The notes under the pieces are model-generated. The model was not told the origin of the DNA. It saw nothing but the letters and a program-made list of their open reading frames with translations, and ran no database searches. Below are positions 10,801 to 21,400 of a stretch of DNA of 64,000 bases, piece after piece; positions within the stretch are counted from its first letter, which is position 1; each line of letters opens with the position of its first letter. This DNA is from Gnetum montanum. Lineage: Eukaryota > Streptophyta > Gnetopsida > Gnetales > Gnetaceae. Location of the stretch: the NCBI GenBank assembly GCA_015680685.1, contig MNCI01023765.1:66746-130745 (forward strand), written 5' to 3'. A program made the translations under genes and the position numbers.

Positions 10801-10890
10801 TCAATTTGGCCAACACTTGGTCCTGAGGATCCATTGAGTCAACCTTTTGACTCTAAAGGGTCTTTTTTTGGCCAATGCTCAAGAGCTTTG
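7834..10890. repeat. 29-bp tandem repeat array (IGS A/B)
   Basis: About 3 kb consists of imperfect 29-bp units of the form GGTCCATTTGGCCAACACTT followed by GGTCCCAAG. The spacing is measurable at 8183, 8212 and 8241. The array is interrupted by p6 with about 140 bp of flanking GAGAGCACTCTC sequence at 7940-8080, and by half promoter elements that keep only the ACCATACCATCCTGCACCCTTATAAATTTGG portion, near 9366-9402, 10066-10103, 10398-10430 and 10690-10733. It lies just downstream (in rRNA sense) of the unit B 26S 3' end. Open frames are chance products of the repeat. Confidence 0.88.
8080..8149 (-). promoter_or_regulatory. Pol I promoter-like element p6
   Basis: The minus strand core CATATACGGGAAGAGTTAGC is more diverged from the initiation consensus. 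The CACCCTTATAAATTT box at 8133-8147 is intact. It is the second tandem copy after p5, about 317 bp away. Confidence 0.42.
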
Positions 10891-10892
10891 TT

Positions 10893-11725
10893 GAGTGCCC
10901 CACTATGTAGGCAGGACCAAAGGTTACCATCAACACATGCTAACAAGAGCAACAAAGATACCCCTACCATGGGTCATGTAGCAACCGATAAGGAAAGAGG
11001 CACCACATCTAGCATTGATTCGAACTTAGAGATGTTCAGTCATAATTTGACACACAGTAGCTTTGTGTCCCTAACTTTTCAACCAAACACAATGACTAAT
11101 TGTGTGAATCAATGGTTCCTCTCATACTACGTTGAATTACTATCATGGCATTTATCATCAGTAGAGTAAAACTAACCTATCTCATGAAAATCTAAACCCA
11201 TCTTATGTTCCCTATTAGTGGATGAAAAATCCAACACATAGTGAATTCTACTTCATAATGATAGGAAGAGTCAACATTGAAGGATCAAAAAGAAATGTCA
11301 CTATGAATTCTTGGCAGCCACAAGATAGTTATCCCTGTGATAACTTTTCTAACACCTCTAGCTTCAAATTTTGAAGCTCTAAAGGATTGATATACCATGC
11401 TTTCATGGTTTGTATTCATATTGAAAATCAAAATCAAATGAGCTTTTACCCTTCTATTCCACATGATATTTCTATTCTCATTGAGCTCATCTTAGGACAC
11501 CTATGTTATCTTTTAATAGATGTTCCACCCTAGCCAACCTCCCCACTTGACTCTATCTTCCACGTGGATCGATGTGCCAAGGTGCATCTTGGGTCCAAAA
11601 GCAAGGGTCGTGCTCTATTCCTAACCAAAAAATTAAGTAAAATAATGTTAAAAGTAGTGGTATTTCACTTGTGTCATGAGTAACTCCCACTTATTCTACA
11701 CCTCTTAAGTCGTTTCACAAAGTTA

Positions 11726-11759
<34 letters not shown>

Positions 11760-13848
11760 TACTAATTCTACCAAGCCTATTCCTTTAGTTGTGGTTTCAC
11801 TAGATAGTAGGTAGGGATAGTGGGAATCTCATTAATCCATTCATGCACATCACTAATTAGAGATGATGAGGCATTTGGCTACCTTAAGAGACTCATAGTT
11901 ACTCTTTCCATTTACCCATGCTTGCTTGAATTTTTTCACTTTGACATTCAAAGCACTGGGCTGAAATCACATTGCGTCAACATTTGCAAGGACCATTGCA
12001 ATGCTTTATTTTAATTAAATATTTAGATTCCCATTATCCAAGCTATTTTTGAGCTAGTTATTCATTGGCTAGGGAAATCCCTTCCCTGTGGAGGGGGGGA
12101 GGATGCTCTACATCCATTGTTTGACTAGCATGTAAGGGCCCACCATCACCATGAAAGTAGCTCAGGTATATCCTCCATAGCCTATGGGTTTGGGGCATAG
12201 AATCCTAGGCCCAAACCTCAAAGCCAATCCTTTTCTTGAAGTTACAAATCTATTTTACCAACTTCCCTCACCTACATTGTTCTATAGAATAGAGGCTATT
12301 CACCTTGAAGAAATGATGCGGTTATGAGTATGACTAGGCATGAATGGTACTTCATTCTCTAAATTTTTAGGGGCCACTAAGGGTGCACCAAACATCACAG
12401 GACAGGTAGTGCTCTTCCAGCTGCTGAACCCTATCTTTGATTGAGCCAATTTCAAGGTGGGCAGGCTATTAAAAAGGAAATATAACTCTTCTTAGGGCCC
12501 TCATTAGCATCTCTGGATTTTCTAATGTTGTCATTCACTACCATGTCCCGATTCATGAATGTTAACCTGAATCCCTTTTTGAGATCTCATGAGGAGTACA
12601 CCCATTGGAAGGGGCTCCCCCATCTCTTAGGATTGACTAACCCATGTCCAACTGCTATTCACATGGAACCTTTCTCTATGTTGGGCTTACGCCCTAGGAT
12701 TCACAATGATCCTCATGCCCTCCTACTCATTGGGGCCTAGCACTTACCTTGATGGCTAAGTGTAGGTTACATGCTTAAGTTCCATCCATTTTTGGGGCTA
12801 GTTGATTCAATAGGTGATTTGTTACACAGTTCTTAGCTAATTTCAAATTCCATCACGACCATCCTTCTATCTTAATCAATCAACACTCTTTGTGGGTTCT
12901 TGGTTAGTGTGAAGTTAGGCACCATAGCTTGACTTTTGATTCAGCCCACATTGGTAGTTCTGCTTACCAAAAATGGCCTAGTTAGAGCTCTTGATTCATT
13001 GATGTGACTCACTAAGGTAGTCACACCATCTTACCTATTTAAAGTTTGAGAATAGGTCAAGGGTGTTGCACCTCCAATGCCTCTAATCATTTGCTTTACC
13101 TAATAAAACTCGAGAATGCAAGCTCTAGCTATCTTGAGGGAAACTTCAAAGGGAACTAGCTACTACATGGTTCAATTAGTCTTTTGACCCTATACTCAAG
13201 TCAGATGAATGATTTTCATGTCAGTATAGTGATAGGCCTCTACTAGAGTTTCCTTTGGCTTTTCCTTTATTAGTCACAGTTCACCATCCTTCAAGTCCTA
13301 ACAGGAATGCTCTCACTCAAACCCTTCTCAACAAGATCAAGGCCAGTGGATAGTGCTCCAAGCCTATGAAAGGATACCACCTTTCAGCTTCCTTGTGTCA
13401 GCTAGGAAGCAATGTTGGGCTCCATGTGCTTCCATCTCGATAATTTCAAAAAAAATTAACACTTTTTTAAAATTCCTTTTCATCTTTCCATCACAGTACA
13501 TGTTCTTTATCTATCTCTCATGCATATTTAGCCTTGGACAAAATTTACAACCCACTTAGGGCTTCATTCCCAAACAACCTGACTCGCCAATAGTTCCCTA
13601 TGATGCAGTAGGGTCTAAGCCTAATGGGGCTATCATCCTCTCTAGTGTCCCATTCTAGGGAAAATATGCTTGGTGCACCACAAGGAACACTTCTATAGAC
13701 TACAACTTAGGTAACGACTACTACCATATTTTCATGGTGGGTTTTTTTTGCTTCACTCATCTTTACTAGGGGAATCCTTGTAAATTTCTCTTCCTCTACT
13801 TAGTTATATGCTTAAACTAGATGGGTACCCTCTCTTGAACTAGGGTCG
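10893..13848 (-). rRNA. 26S rRNA pseudogene (unit B)
   Basis: The plus strand is the complement of almost the whole plant 26S rRNA. The 5' end is at about 13848 (GGGTCG, preceded by the TATGCTTAAACT block). Conserved landmarks follow in order: the GGGGAATCCTTGTAA block near 13770, ATATTTAGCCTTGGAC near 13527, CCTATTTAAAGTTTGAGAAT near 13035, CACATGGAACCTTTC near 12660, and TCATAATTTGACACACAG near 11040. Length is about 2.96 kb against about 3.4 kb for an intact gene. Deletions are visible at 13395-13440 (about 300 nt of a 5' domain), near 12680 (about 70 nt) and at the 3' end (about 145 nt, compared with unit C). Pervasive CpG-to-TpG/CpA changes make it non-functional. Confidence 0.95.
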
Positions 13849-14149
13849 CTATAAAGAGGCAGCATCATCCCTCCTATGTGCTATGCAAAGGATGAACATC
13901 ACCCCCCAAAACCATCGATCACATGGTCCTGCATCACACCAAAGGAGAAGGACAAGGAGGGGGCCAACATACCTTGTGCATGCTCAATGTAGGAAATGTA
14001 TAGACCGTCACCACCATCCATTTCTCCATTTTAGGAGAAGTGAGAAACATGAATGACAATAATGTTTAGCCTACCACACCTCAGGAGACACAGATGACCA
14101 CATACGCTGCCCCCTCGCATGGGGTGAAGATGGCATGCCCTAGGATCTT
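13849..14149 (-). other. ITS2 spacer (unit B)
   Basis: It lies between the 26S 5' end and the 5.8S 3' end and is about 300 bp long, within or slightly above the usual plant range. It is colinear with 356-659 of unit A. CpG decay is visible. Confidence 0.82.
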
Positions 14150-14308
14150 TACGACACCCAGGAAGATGTGCCCTCAACCTAGGAATCAAGCACAACTTGC
14201 ATTCAAAGATTAAATGATTCATGGGATTCTACAATTCATACAAATTATCACATTTTGCTACATTCTTCATTGAAGTGAGAGCTGAGATATCCATTGTTGA
14301 GAGTTGTG
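14150..14308 (-). rRNA. 5.8S rRNA pseudogene, full length (unit B)
   Basis: On the minus strand the 5' end ACAACTCTCAACAATGG corresponds to the plant 5.8S start AACGACTCTCGGCAACGG, with every difference a C-to-T or G-to-A change at a CpG. The diagnostic plant block near GAATTGCAGAATCCCGTGAA is recognisable at 14215-14240 on the plus strand as its complement. The length of about 159 bp is normal. The concentration of transitions in an otherwise invariant gene marks it as a pseudogene. Confidence 0.92.
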
Positions 14309-15231
14309 GTTGGGGTCATGAACCTTGGTTGCCTACCACAGTGAAGAAATGAATGTTCATCACATCCTTGGTGCCACTTGCACCCTTGCATTGGGGAAAT
14401 ATAAGCAATTGGCAGCCAATGGATGTGACCAACATCTATGTCTAGACAATGGGTTGACCACCCTCTGAATGACAACCCTACTATGCAACCATGAATGGAT
14501 GGGATGAGAGCCTACGAAGCACTGACACCATAGCTATTTGGTGCAATGCCCTTGACTACCCTACATTTGCCCAAAGCAGCAACATACCCTACAACCAACA
14601 AGCTGAGGGCAACCATTCTCCTCGAACATGTGTGATGGGAGAAGATAACTACACCTAGCCATCGCATCTTTTATCTCCCTTTCATGTGCCCCTCTCTTCA
14701 TGAAACTGGATTTCTGAAAAAGAAAGAGAGGTCCTTGTATATCCCCCTCATGTCTAGCCTTATATTTTTAAAGCTATTTGTGAGATGCTCATTGACCATG
14801 AATGTAGAGTTTGAGAACCACCATGATTTCTGCATCGAGGCATAGATGCTCCATTCATAGGTTTCCGCTCCAAAAATGAACATCTCCCCATCTATCCTCA
14901 AGGAATGACAATGACCATGGCCAACAGGTCCTCAATCAGGAGGGAACCTAAGCCCCTTCCTTTAACTGCTCCAAATTGATCCTTTTCCTTGAACTCTACC
15001 TAGGTGATGATGTGTCCTTCAAGGCATCGATTCATCCAACGTGCAAGGCATAATTTAGATGCAATGTCTCGCACTCTCACCAATAACACACTCTCCCCAC
15101 AAGCATTGAATGAAGTCCCATCCTGGTGCAACACCACTATCATGGATGCTCCACCGAGGTTTCCCAAGCATTCTTTGTTGTTGCGACAAAAATGAAAAAT
15201 CATAACCAATGAAATAAAATCTTGTGCACTT
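14309..15231 (-). other. ITS1 spacer, about 0.92 kb (unit B)
   Basis: It lies between the 5.8S 5' end and the 18S 3' end and is colinear with 788-1699. The length is unusual for flowering plants and is compatible with gymnosperm ITS1. I see no gene and no clear internal tandem repeat. Confidence 0.8.
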
Positions 15232-16682
15232 CAATGATCCTACCACAGGTTCACCTATGATAACTTCCATGGCCTAAGTGGCCATATTTCCTCTAAGAAG
15301 CTATCCTCGAAGGGTGTACCTCCACATAGCTAATTAGCAACATGAGGTCTCATTCATTAACAAAATTAACCTAGAAGATCACTCCACCAACTAATAACAT
15401 CCATGCACCACCACCCATAGAATCAAGAAAGAGCTCTCAATCTGTCAATCATTACTATGTCTAGACCTAGTATGTTTTCCCTTGTTTAGTCAAATTAAGC
15501 TACAGGCTCAACTCCTAGTGGTTACCTTCCATCAATTCCTTTGAGTTTCATCCTTGTGATCATACTCCCCTAGAACCCAAACACTCTAATTTCTTGGAAG
15601 GTACCGATGGAGTCCTAAATGCAACATCCATCGATCCTTGGTTGGCATTGTTTGTGGTTGAGACTAGGATGGTATCTGATCATCTTTGAGCCCCGAACTT
15701 TTATTCTTGATTAATGAAAAAATCATTGGAAAATTCTTTCATATTAGTTCATCTTTCATAAATCCAAGAATTTCACCTCTGAAAATGAAATACGAATGCC
15801 CCCAATAGTTTGTATTAATCATTACTCTGATCCCGAAGGCCAATGTAATAGGATCAAAATCCTATCACATTATACCATGCTAATTTATTCAAAGCATAGG
15901 CTTACTTTGAGCACTCTGATTTTTTCAAAGTAACAATGTCAAAGCCATGACCCAGCTAATTAAGGCTAGGACCATGTCACCAATAGAAGGAATGGAGTGA
16001 TCGATGCACATCAGATTAGCAGACTAACCGCCCCATACCAAGATCCAGCTACAAGCCTTTTAACTACAAAAACTTAAATATATTCTATTGGAGTTGGAAT
16101 TACCATGGCTACTGGCACCAAACTTACCCTCCAATGGATCCTTGTTAAGGGGTTTAAATTGTACTCATTCCAATTACTAGACTCAATGAGCCTGATATTG
16201 TTATTTATTGCCACTACCTCCCTGTGTTAGGATTGGGTAATTTGTGTGCTTCCTTCCTTCCTTGGATGTGGTAGCCATTTCTTAGGCTCCCTCTTTGGAA
16301 TCAAACCCTAATTTCTAATCACCCATCACAACCATGATAGGCCTCTATTCTATCATCAAAAGTTGATACGGAAAAAATTTAAATGAAACGTCACCAGCAC
16401 AAGGGTTGTGTGAGCCATTGAGTTACCATGATTCACTGAGCAAACGAGCAAGCTCACATTAGCCTTTTATCTAATAAATGCATCACTTCTAAGAGTTGGA
16501 ATTTGCTACACATATTAGCTCTAGAATTACTATAGTTATACAAGTAGTAAGGTACCATCAAAGAAACTATAACTAATTTAACAAGCCATCCAGAGTTTCA
16601 CCATTTGAAGTAGTTCATACTTCGACATGCATGGCTTAATCTTTGAGACAAGCATATGACTACTAGTAGGATCAACCAGGTA
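15232..16682 (-). rRNA. 18S rRNA pseudogene (unit B)
   Basis: Both termini are present: the 3' end at the complement of GGATCATTG (15232) and the 5' end at 16682, where the plus strand reads AGTAGGATCAACCAGGTA, the complement of the TACCTGGTTGATCC start. The 530-loop block is at 16085-16120 with CGCGG changed to CATGG. Length is about 1.45 kb against about 1.81 kb. Near 15262 about 360 nt of the 3' domain, including the long decoding-site helix, are deleted: unit A retains this stretch at about 1730-2092. The copy cannot form a working small subunit. Confidence 0.95.
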
Positions 16683-17335
16683 ACATTTTGGGCACCCATG
16701 TAGTGGGAATTTTTTTCCTTCCTTACTCAAAAGGCACGAACAACCCTTCTTGCACCAATTTTGCAAAGCATCTTTCACGAGCACCATTCGCCGATTTGCG
16801 CAATTGCACATGCAGGAAACGTGACACCGTAATCAATGAAAAATTCAGCCTTGCTTTCAACCATGGACATGTGAGTACTAATGGTGTTCTATAAGTGCAT
16901 AGCTTAATACCTACACTATCCAACATTCCCACAAATTCTTGACATTGAGGTATTCCTACGGGTTCCAACATCCCCAATAGGATAACTAAACTTGAGATCG
17001 CTTCCTCAAAAATGCTTCTCCATGAGAATAAAGTTCCACATAGGAAGCAACACACACTGCACTATCCAAGGCCACCTTAGGGCACGCATCAAAGAATGAT
17101 GCATGTGAATGTGAAAGAATGACAAGAGAAACTAAGTCCTCTTCATTCCCTAGCACGTGCACATGAACTCACATCTACCACTTGCACACTACTGAGCAGT
17201 CAAATCTGTGATCAAGCAAATAAAACATGCACCCGACACTACCCCATGGGGGCATCAAGATTCTCTACTACCTCAACCACATCAAATAAATGTATCCATT
17301 TACACATGCTCAACCACTATCACATCCTATAAAAT
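16683..17335 (-). other. Proximal 5' ETS (unit B)
   Basis: The sequence immediately upstream of the 18S 5' end in rRNA sense. Positions 16683-17085 are not clearly repeated in the window. Positions 17090-17310 are a partial, diverged 640-bp monomer, recognised from the CTCTTCATTCC, GAACTCACA and CCCCATGGGGGCATCAAG blocks. No convincing TATATAGGGG-type box is present here. No protein gene is supported. Confidence 0.6.
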
Positions 17336-18480
17336 AGGAGATGCATCCTAGCAATGCAACCACTGTGAACTGACGTTGAAGGCATTGTTCACATCACAAC
17401 ATAAGTCATGTGTTGTCACAAGGTACATGCAACCATCATCACATTATGAATGTGAAACAAAAATTAGCTATAGACACAACTTTGAAATTTCATTCTCCTT
17501 AATGGCAAGAACATTCCCATCATCTCTATCCAACCATTAGGGTGAGGGATGTGTCCTAGCAATGCAACCACTATAAAACAATGCACAAAACATGGTTCAA
17601 ATCTCATCTCAACATAACAAGAGGGAACATGTTCCATCCTAAGGAACATGCAACTATTGTTGTGTTATGAATGCCAAACAAAAATCAACTACAGGCACAA
17701 ATCCATAATCACATTCTCCTTGAGGGCAATGAAATTTCCATCCTCTTTCTATCGAATCATTAGGGTGAGGGATGCATCCTAGCTATGCAACCACTATGAA
17801 CCAATGCTCAAAACATGGTTCAAATCTCATCTAGATGCAATAAGAGGGAACATGTGTCATCTCAAGGAACATGCAACTATCATCACATTATGAATGCCAA
17901 ACAAAGATTGGTTGGAGGCCCCACTTCAAAATCACATTCTCCTTGAGGGTGAGGACGTTTCCATCCTCTCTCTATTCAACCACCAAGGTGAGGGATGCAT
18001 CCCAAAAATGCAACCACTCTGAACTAATGCTCAGAATTTTGTTCAAATCTCATCTCAACGCAATAAGAGGAAACATGTACCCTCCCAAGGAACATGCAAC
18101 TATCATCACACTATGAATGCCAAAAAAATATAGGCCATAGGAACCACTTCAAAATTGCATTCTCCTCAAGGGAAAGGACATTTCCATCCTCTCTCTATCC
18201 AACCATTAGGATGAGAGATGTGCCCCAGAAATGTAACCACTATGAACCATCACTCAAAATGTGGTTAGAATCTCATCTCAATGCAACAACAGGGAACATG
18301 TTCCATCCTAAGGAACATGATACTATCATCACATTAAGAATGCCAAACGAAGACCAACTATAGTCACCAATTCAAAAATGCATTCTCCTCAAGGTCAAGG
18401 ATGTTTCCATACTCTCTCTATCCAACCATTAGATTAGGGGATGCATCCTAGCAATGCAACCACTATAAACCACTGTGAAT
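17336..18480. repeat. 224-bp tandem repeat, about 5 copies
   Basis: The block GCAACCACTATGAACCAATGC recurs near 17356, 17563, 17787, 18011, 18235 and 18459, a period of about 224 bp (the first interval is shorter). Each unit also contains GGGAACATG, AACATGCAACTATCATCACA and CATTCTCCTTGAGGG blocks. The array sits between the 18S-proximal ETS and the 640-bp array and is absent from the unit A spacer. Two reading frames of 80-89 residues simply follow the repeat. Confidence 0.85.
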
Positions 18481-21400
18481 TGATGTTAAGGTAGAGAAAG
18501 CATGCATCCAATGCTACCCTGTGGGGGACGTCAAGGTGCTCTACTACCTCAAATGCACCAAATCAATGTAACCATTCACATAGAATTAACTGATATCATT
18601 TTCAAAGAGGATTTTTCAATCCCATAACCATTAGTATTTTCTCCAATCTTGCAACATCCAAAAAAATCACACCGAAGGATAAAGATATAGGCATAATGGG
18701 ATCTAGGCTTCAGATACTCGAATTTTCCATTTAGTAACCACACACTTGAAAACTCATTCCTAAAACCCAAAGATAGAGTGTTGTGTAGCCAAAATAATTG
18801 ATTTCTAAGGCATGAACCTCAAACATCCATCCAGTTGCTCCTAACCCTTGAAGAACTTACTGCAGAGGATGATCATGCACTCAAACTCAAGAAGTTACTC
18901 CAATGGAAGGGCCAATGTAAGTCTTTGAATCCATGAAAGGATATTTTAGAGATGGTATGATCCTAAAATGGTCACTCAATTATTGGAACCCATGATCCAC
19001 AATGAAGGGTGAGCCACCCGCAAGTACATGAAGGACAAGTGAACCTACATCCTCTTCTTTCCTCGACATGTGAATGTGAACTCACAACTACCACCCATGT
19101 GCTACTAATAAATTGAATCGACGATAAGGTAGAGAAAGCATGCACTTGAAGCTACCCCATGGGGGCATCAAGGTGCTTTACTACCTTAACTGCATCAAAT
19201 CAATGCCACTGTTCACATGGAATCAATCAATATCATTTTCAAAGAGGATTTCTCAATCCCATAGCCATTAGTATTGGCTACAATCTCACAACTTTCAAAA
19301 GAACCACACTGAAGGATAAATAGATAGGCATCATAGGATCTAGGATTCCAAATAATAGAATTCACCATTCAGTAACCACACACCTAAAAAATCCTTCATG
19401 AAACCCAAAGATAGAGTATCGCATAGCCAAAACAATGGATTTTTGAGGCATGAGCCTCAAACATCCATCTAACTACTCCTAACCCTTGGAGAACTTATTG
19501 CTGAGGATGACCATGCTTCTCAAACTCAATAAGTTACTCCAAGGGAAGGGTCAACATAAGTCCTTGAATCCACTAAAGGATATTCTTAAGATGGTATGAT
19601 CACGAAATGGTCACCTGAATATCAAAACCTAGGATCTGTAATGAAAAATGAGCCACCCACAAGTGCATAAAGGACAAGAGAATCTATGTCCTATTTGTTC
19701 CTTGGCACATGCATGAGGACTTGCAACTAACACCCATGCACTACTAAGTGATCCAATCAATGATAAGGTAGAGAAATCATGCACCCAATGCTACCTTGTC
19801 AGGGTGTCGAGGTGCTCTGCTACCTCAACCATACCAAATCAATGCAACCATTTGCATAGAATCAACCAATATCATTTTCAAAGAGAATTTTTCAATCCTA
19901 TAGCCATCTATATTGGATTCAATCTTACAACATCTAGAACAATCACACTAAAGGATAAAGAGATAGGCATCACAGGATCTAGGCTTCCACATACCCAAAT
20001 TCACCATTTAGTAACCACACATCTAAAAAATCCTTCATGAAACCCAGAGATAGAGTGTTCCACAACCAAAACAATAGATTTTTGAGGTGTTATCCTCAAA
20101 CATCCCTCTGACTACTACTAACCCTTTGAGAACTTACTACTGAGGACGAGCATGCACTCAAACTCAACAAGTTACTCCAAGGGAATGGCCAATGTAAGTC
20201 TTTGAATCCACGACAAGATATTTTCAAGATGCTACGATCATAAAATGGTCACCCAAATATCAAAACCCATGATCTACAATGAAGAGAAATCCACCCACAT
20301 GTGCATGAAGGACATGAAAACCTACATCCTTTTCATTCCTTAGCACGTGCATGTGAGCTCACAACTACCATCCATGCACTACTAAGTAATCAAATTGGTG
20401 ATAAGTCAAAGAAAGAATGCATCCAATGCTACCCCGTGGAGGCATCGAGGTGCTTTACTACCTCAACTGCACCAAAGAAATACCAACATTCACACAAAAT
20501 TGATTGATATCATTTTCAAAGATGATTTTCCAGTCCCGTAGCCATCAGTATTGCCTTCAATCTTGCAACATCCAAAACAATCAAACCAAAGGATGAAAGG
20601 ATAGGCATCATAAGATCCAAGCTTCCAGATACCTAAATTTTCTATTTAGTAACTAGATAATTGAAAATTCCTTCATCAAACCCAAAGATAGAGTGTCATG
20701 TAGCCAATACAATGCATTTCTAAGGCATGAGCCTCAAACACCTATCCAACTGCTCCTAACCCTTGGAGAACTTACAGCCGAGGATGACCATGTGATCAAA
20801 CTCAATAAGTTACTCCAAGGGAAGGGCCAACGTAAGTCTTTGAATCCATGGAAGGATATTTTTGAGATGGTATGATCAAGAAATGCTCACTTGAATATTG
20901 GAACCCATGATCTGAAATGAAGAGTGAGCCATCCAAAAATGCATGAAGGATAAGAGAACCTATGTCCTTTTCATTCCTCGACATGTGCATGTGAACTTGC
21001 AACTACCACCCATGCACTACTAAGTGATCAAATTGGTGATAAGGCAAAGAAATCCTGCACCTGATGATACCCCATGGGGGCATTGAGGTGCTCTGCTACC
21101 TCAACCATACCAAATCAATGCAACCATTCACATGGAATCAACTGATATCATTTTCAAAGAGGATTTTTCAATCCTATAGACATTAGTATTGGCTCCAATC
21201 TTGCAACATCTAGAAGAATCACATTGAAGGATAAAACAATAGGCATCATATGATCTAGGCTTCCAAATACCTAAATTCACCATTCAATAACCACACACCT
21301 AAAAAATCCTTCATGAAACCCAAAGATAGAGTGTCATGTAGCCAAAACAATGGATTTTCTAGGCATGAATGTCAAACATCTGTCAAACTACTCCTAACCC

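Noticed and set aside
7834-10890. CRISPR-like array of 29-bp repeats
   Set aside because: The units are directly contiguous with no unique spacers, they diverge gradually, and the context is plant rDNA spacer.
17871-18363. Two overlapping frames of 81 and 89 residues beginning MQLSSHYECQ
   Set aside because: They follow the 224-bp tandem repeat and are not kept in all copies.
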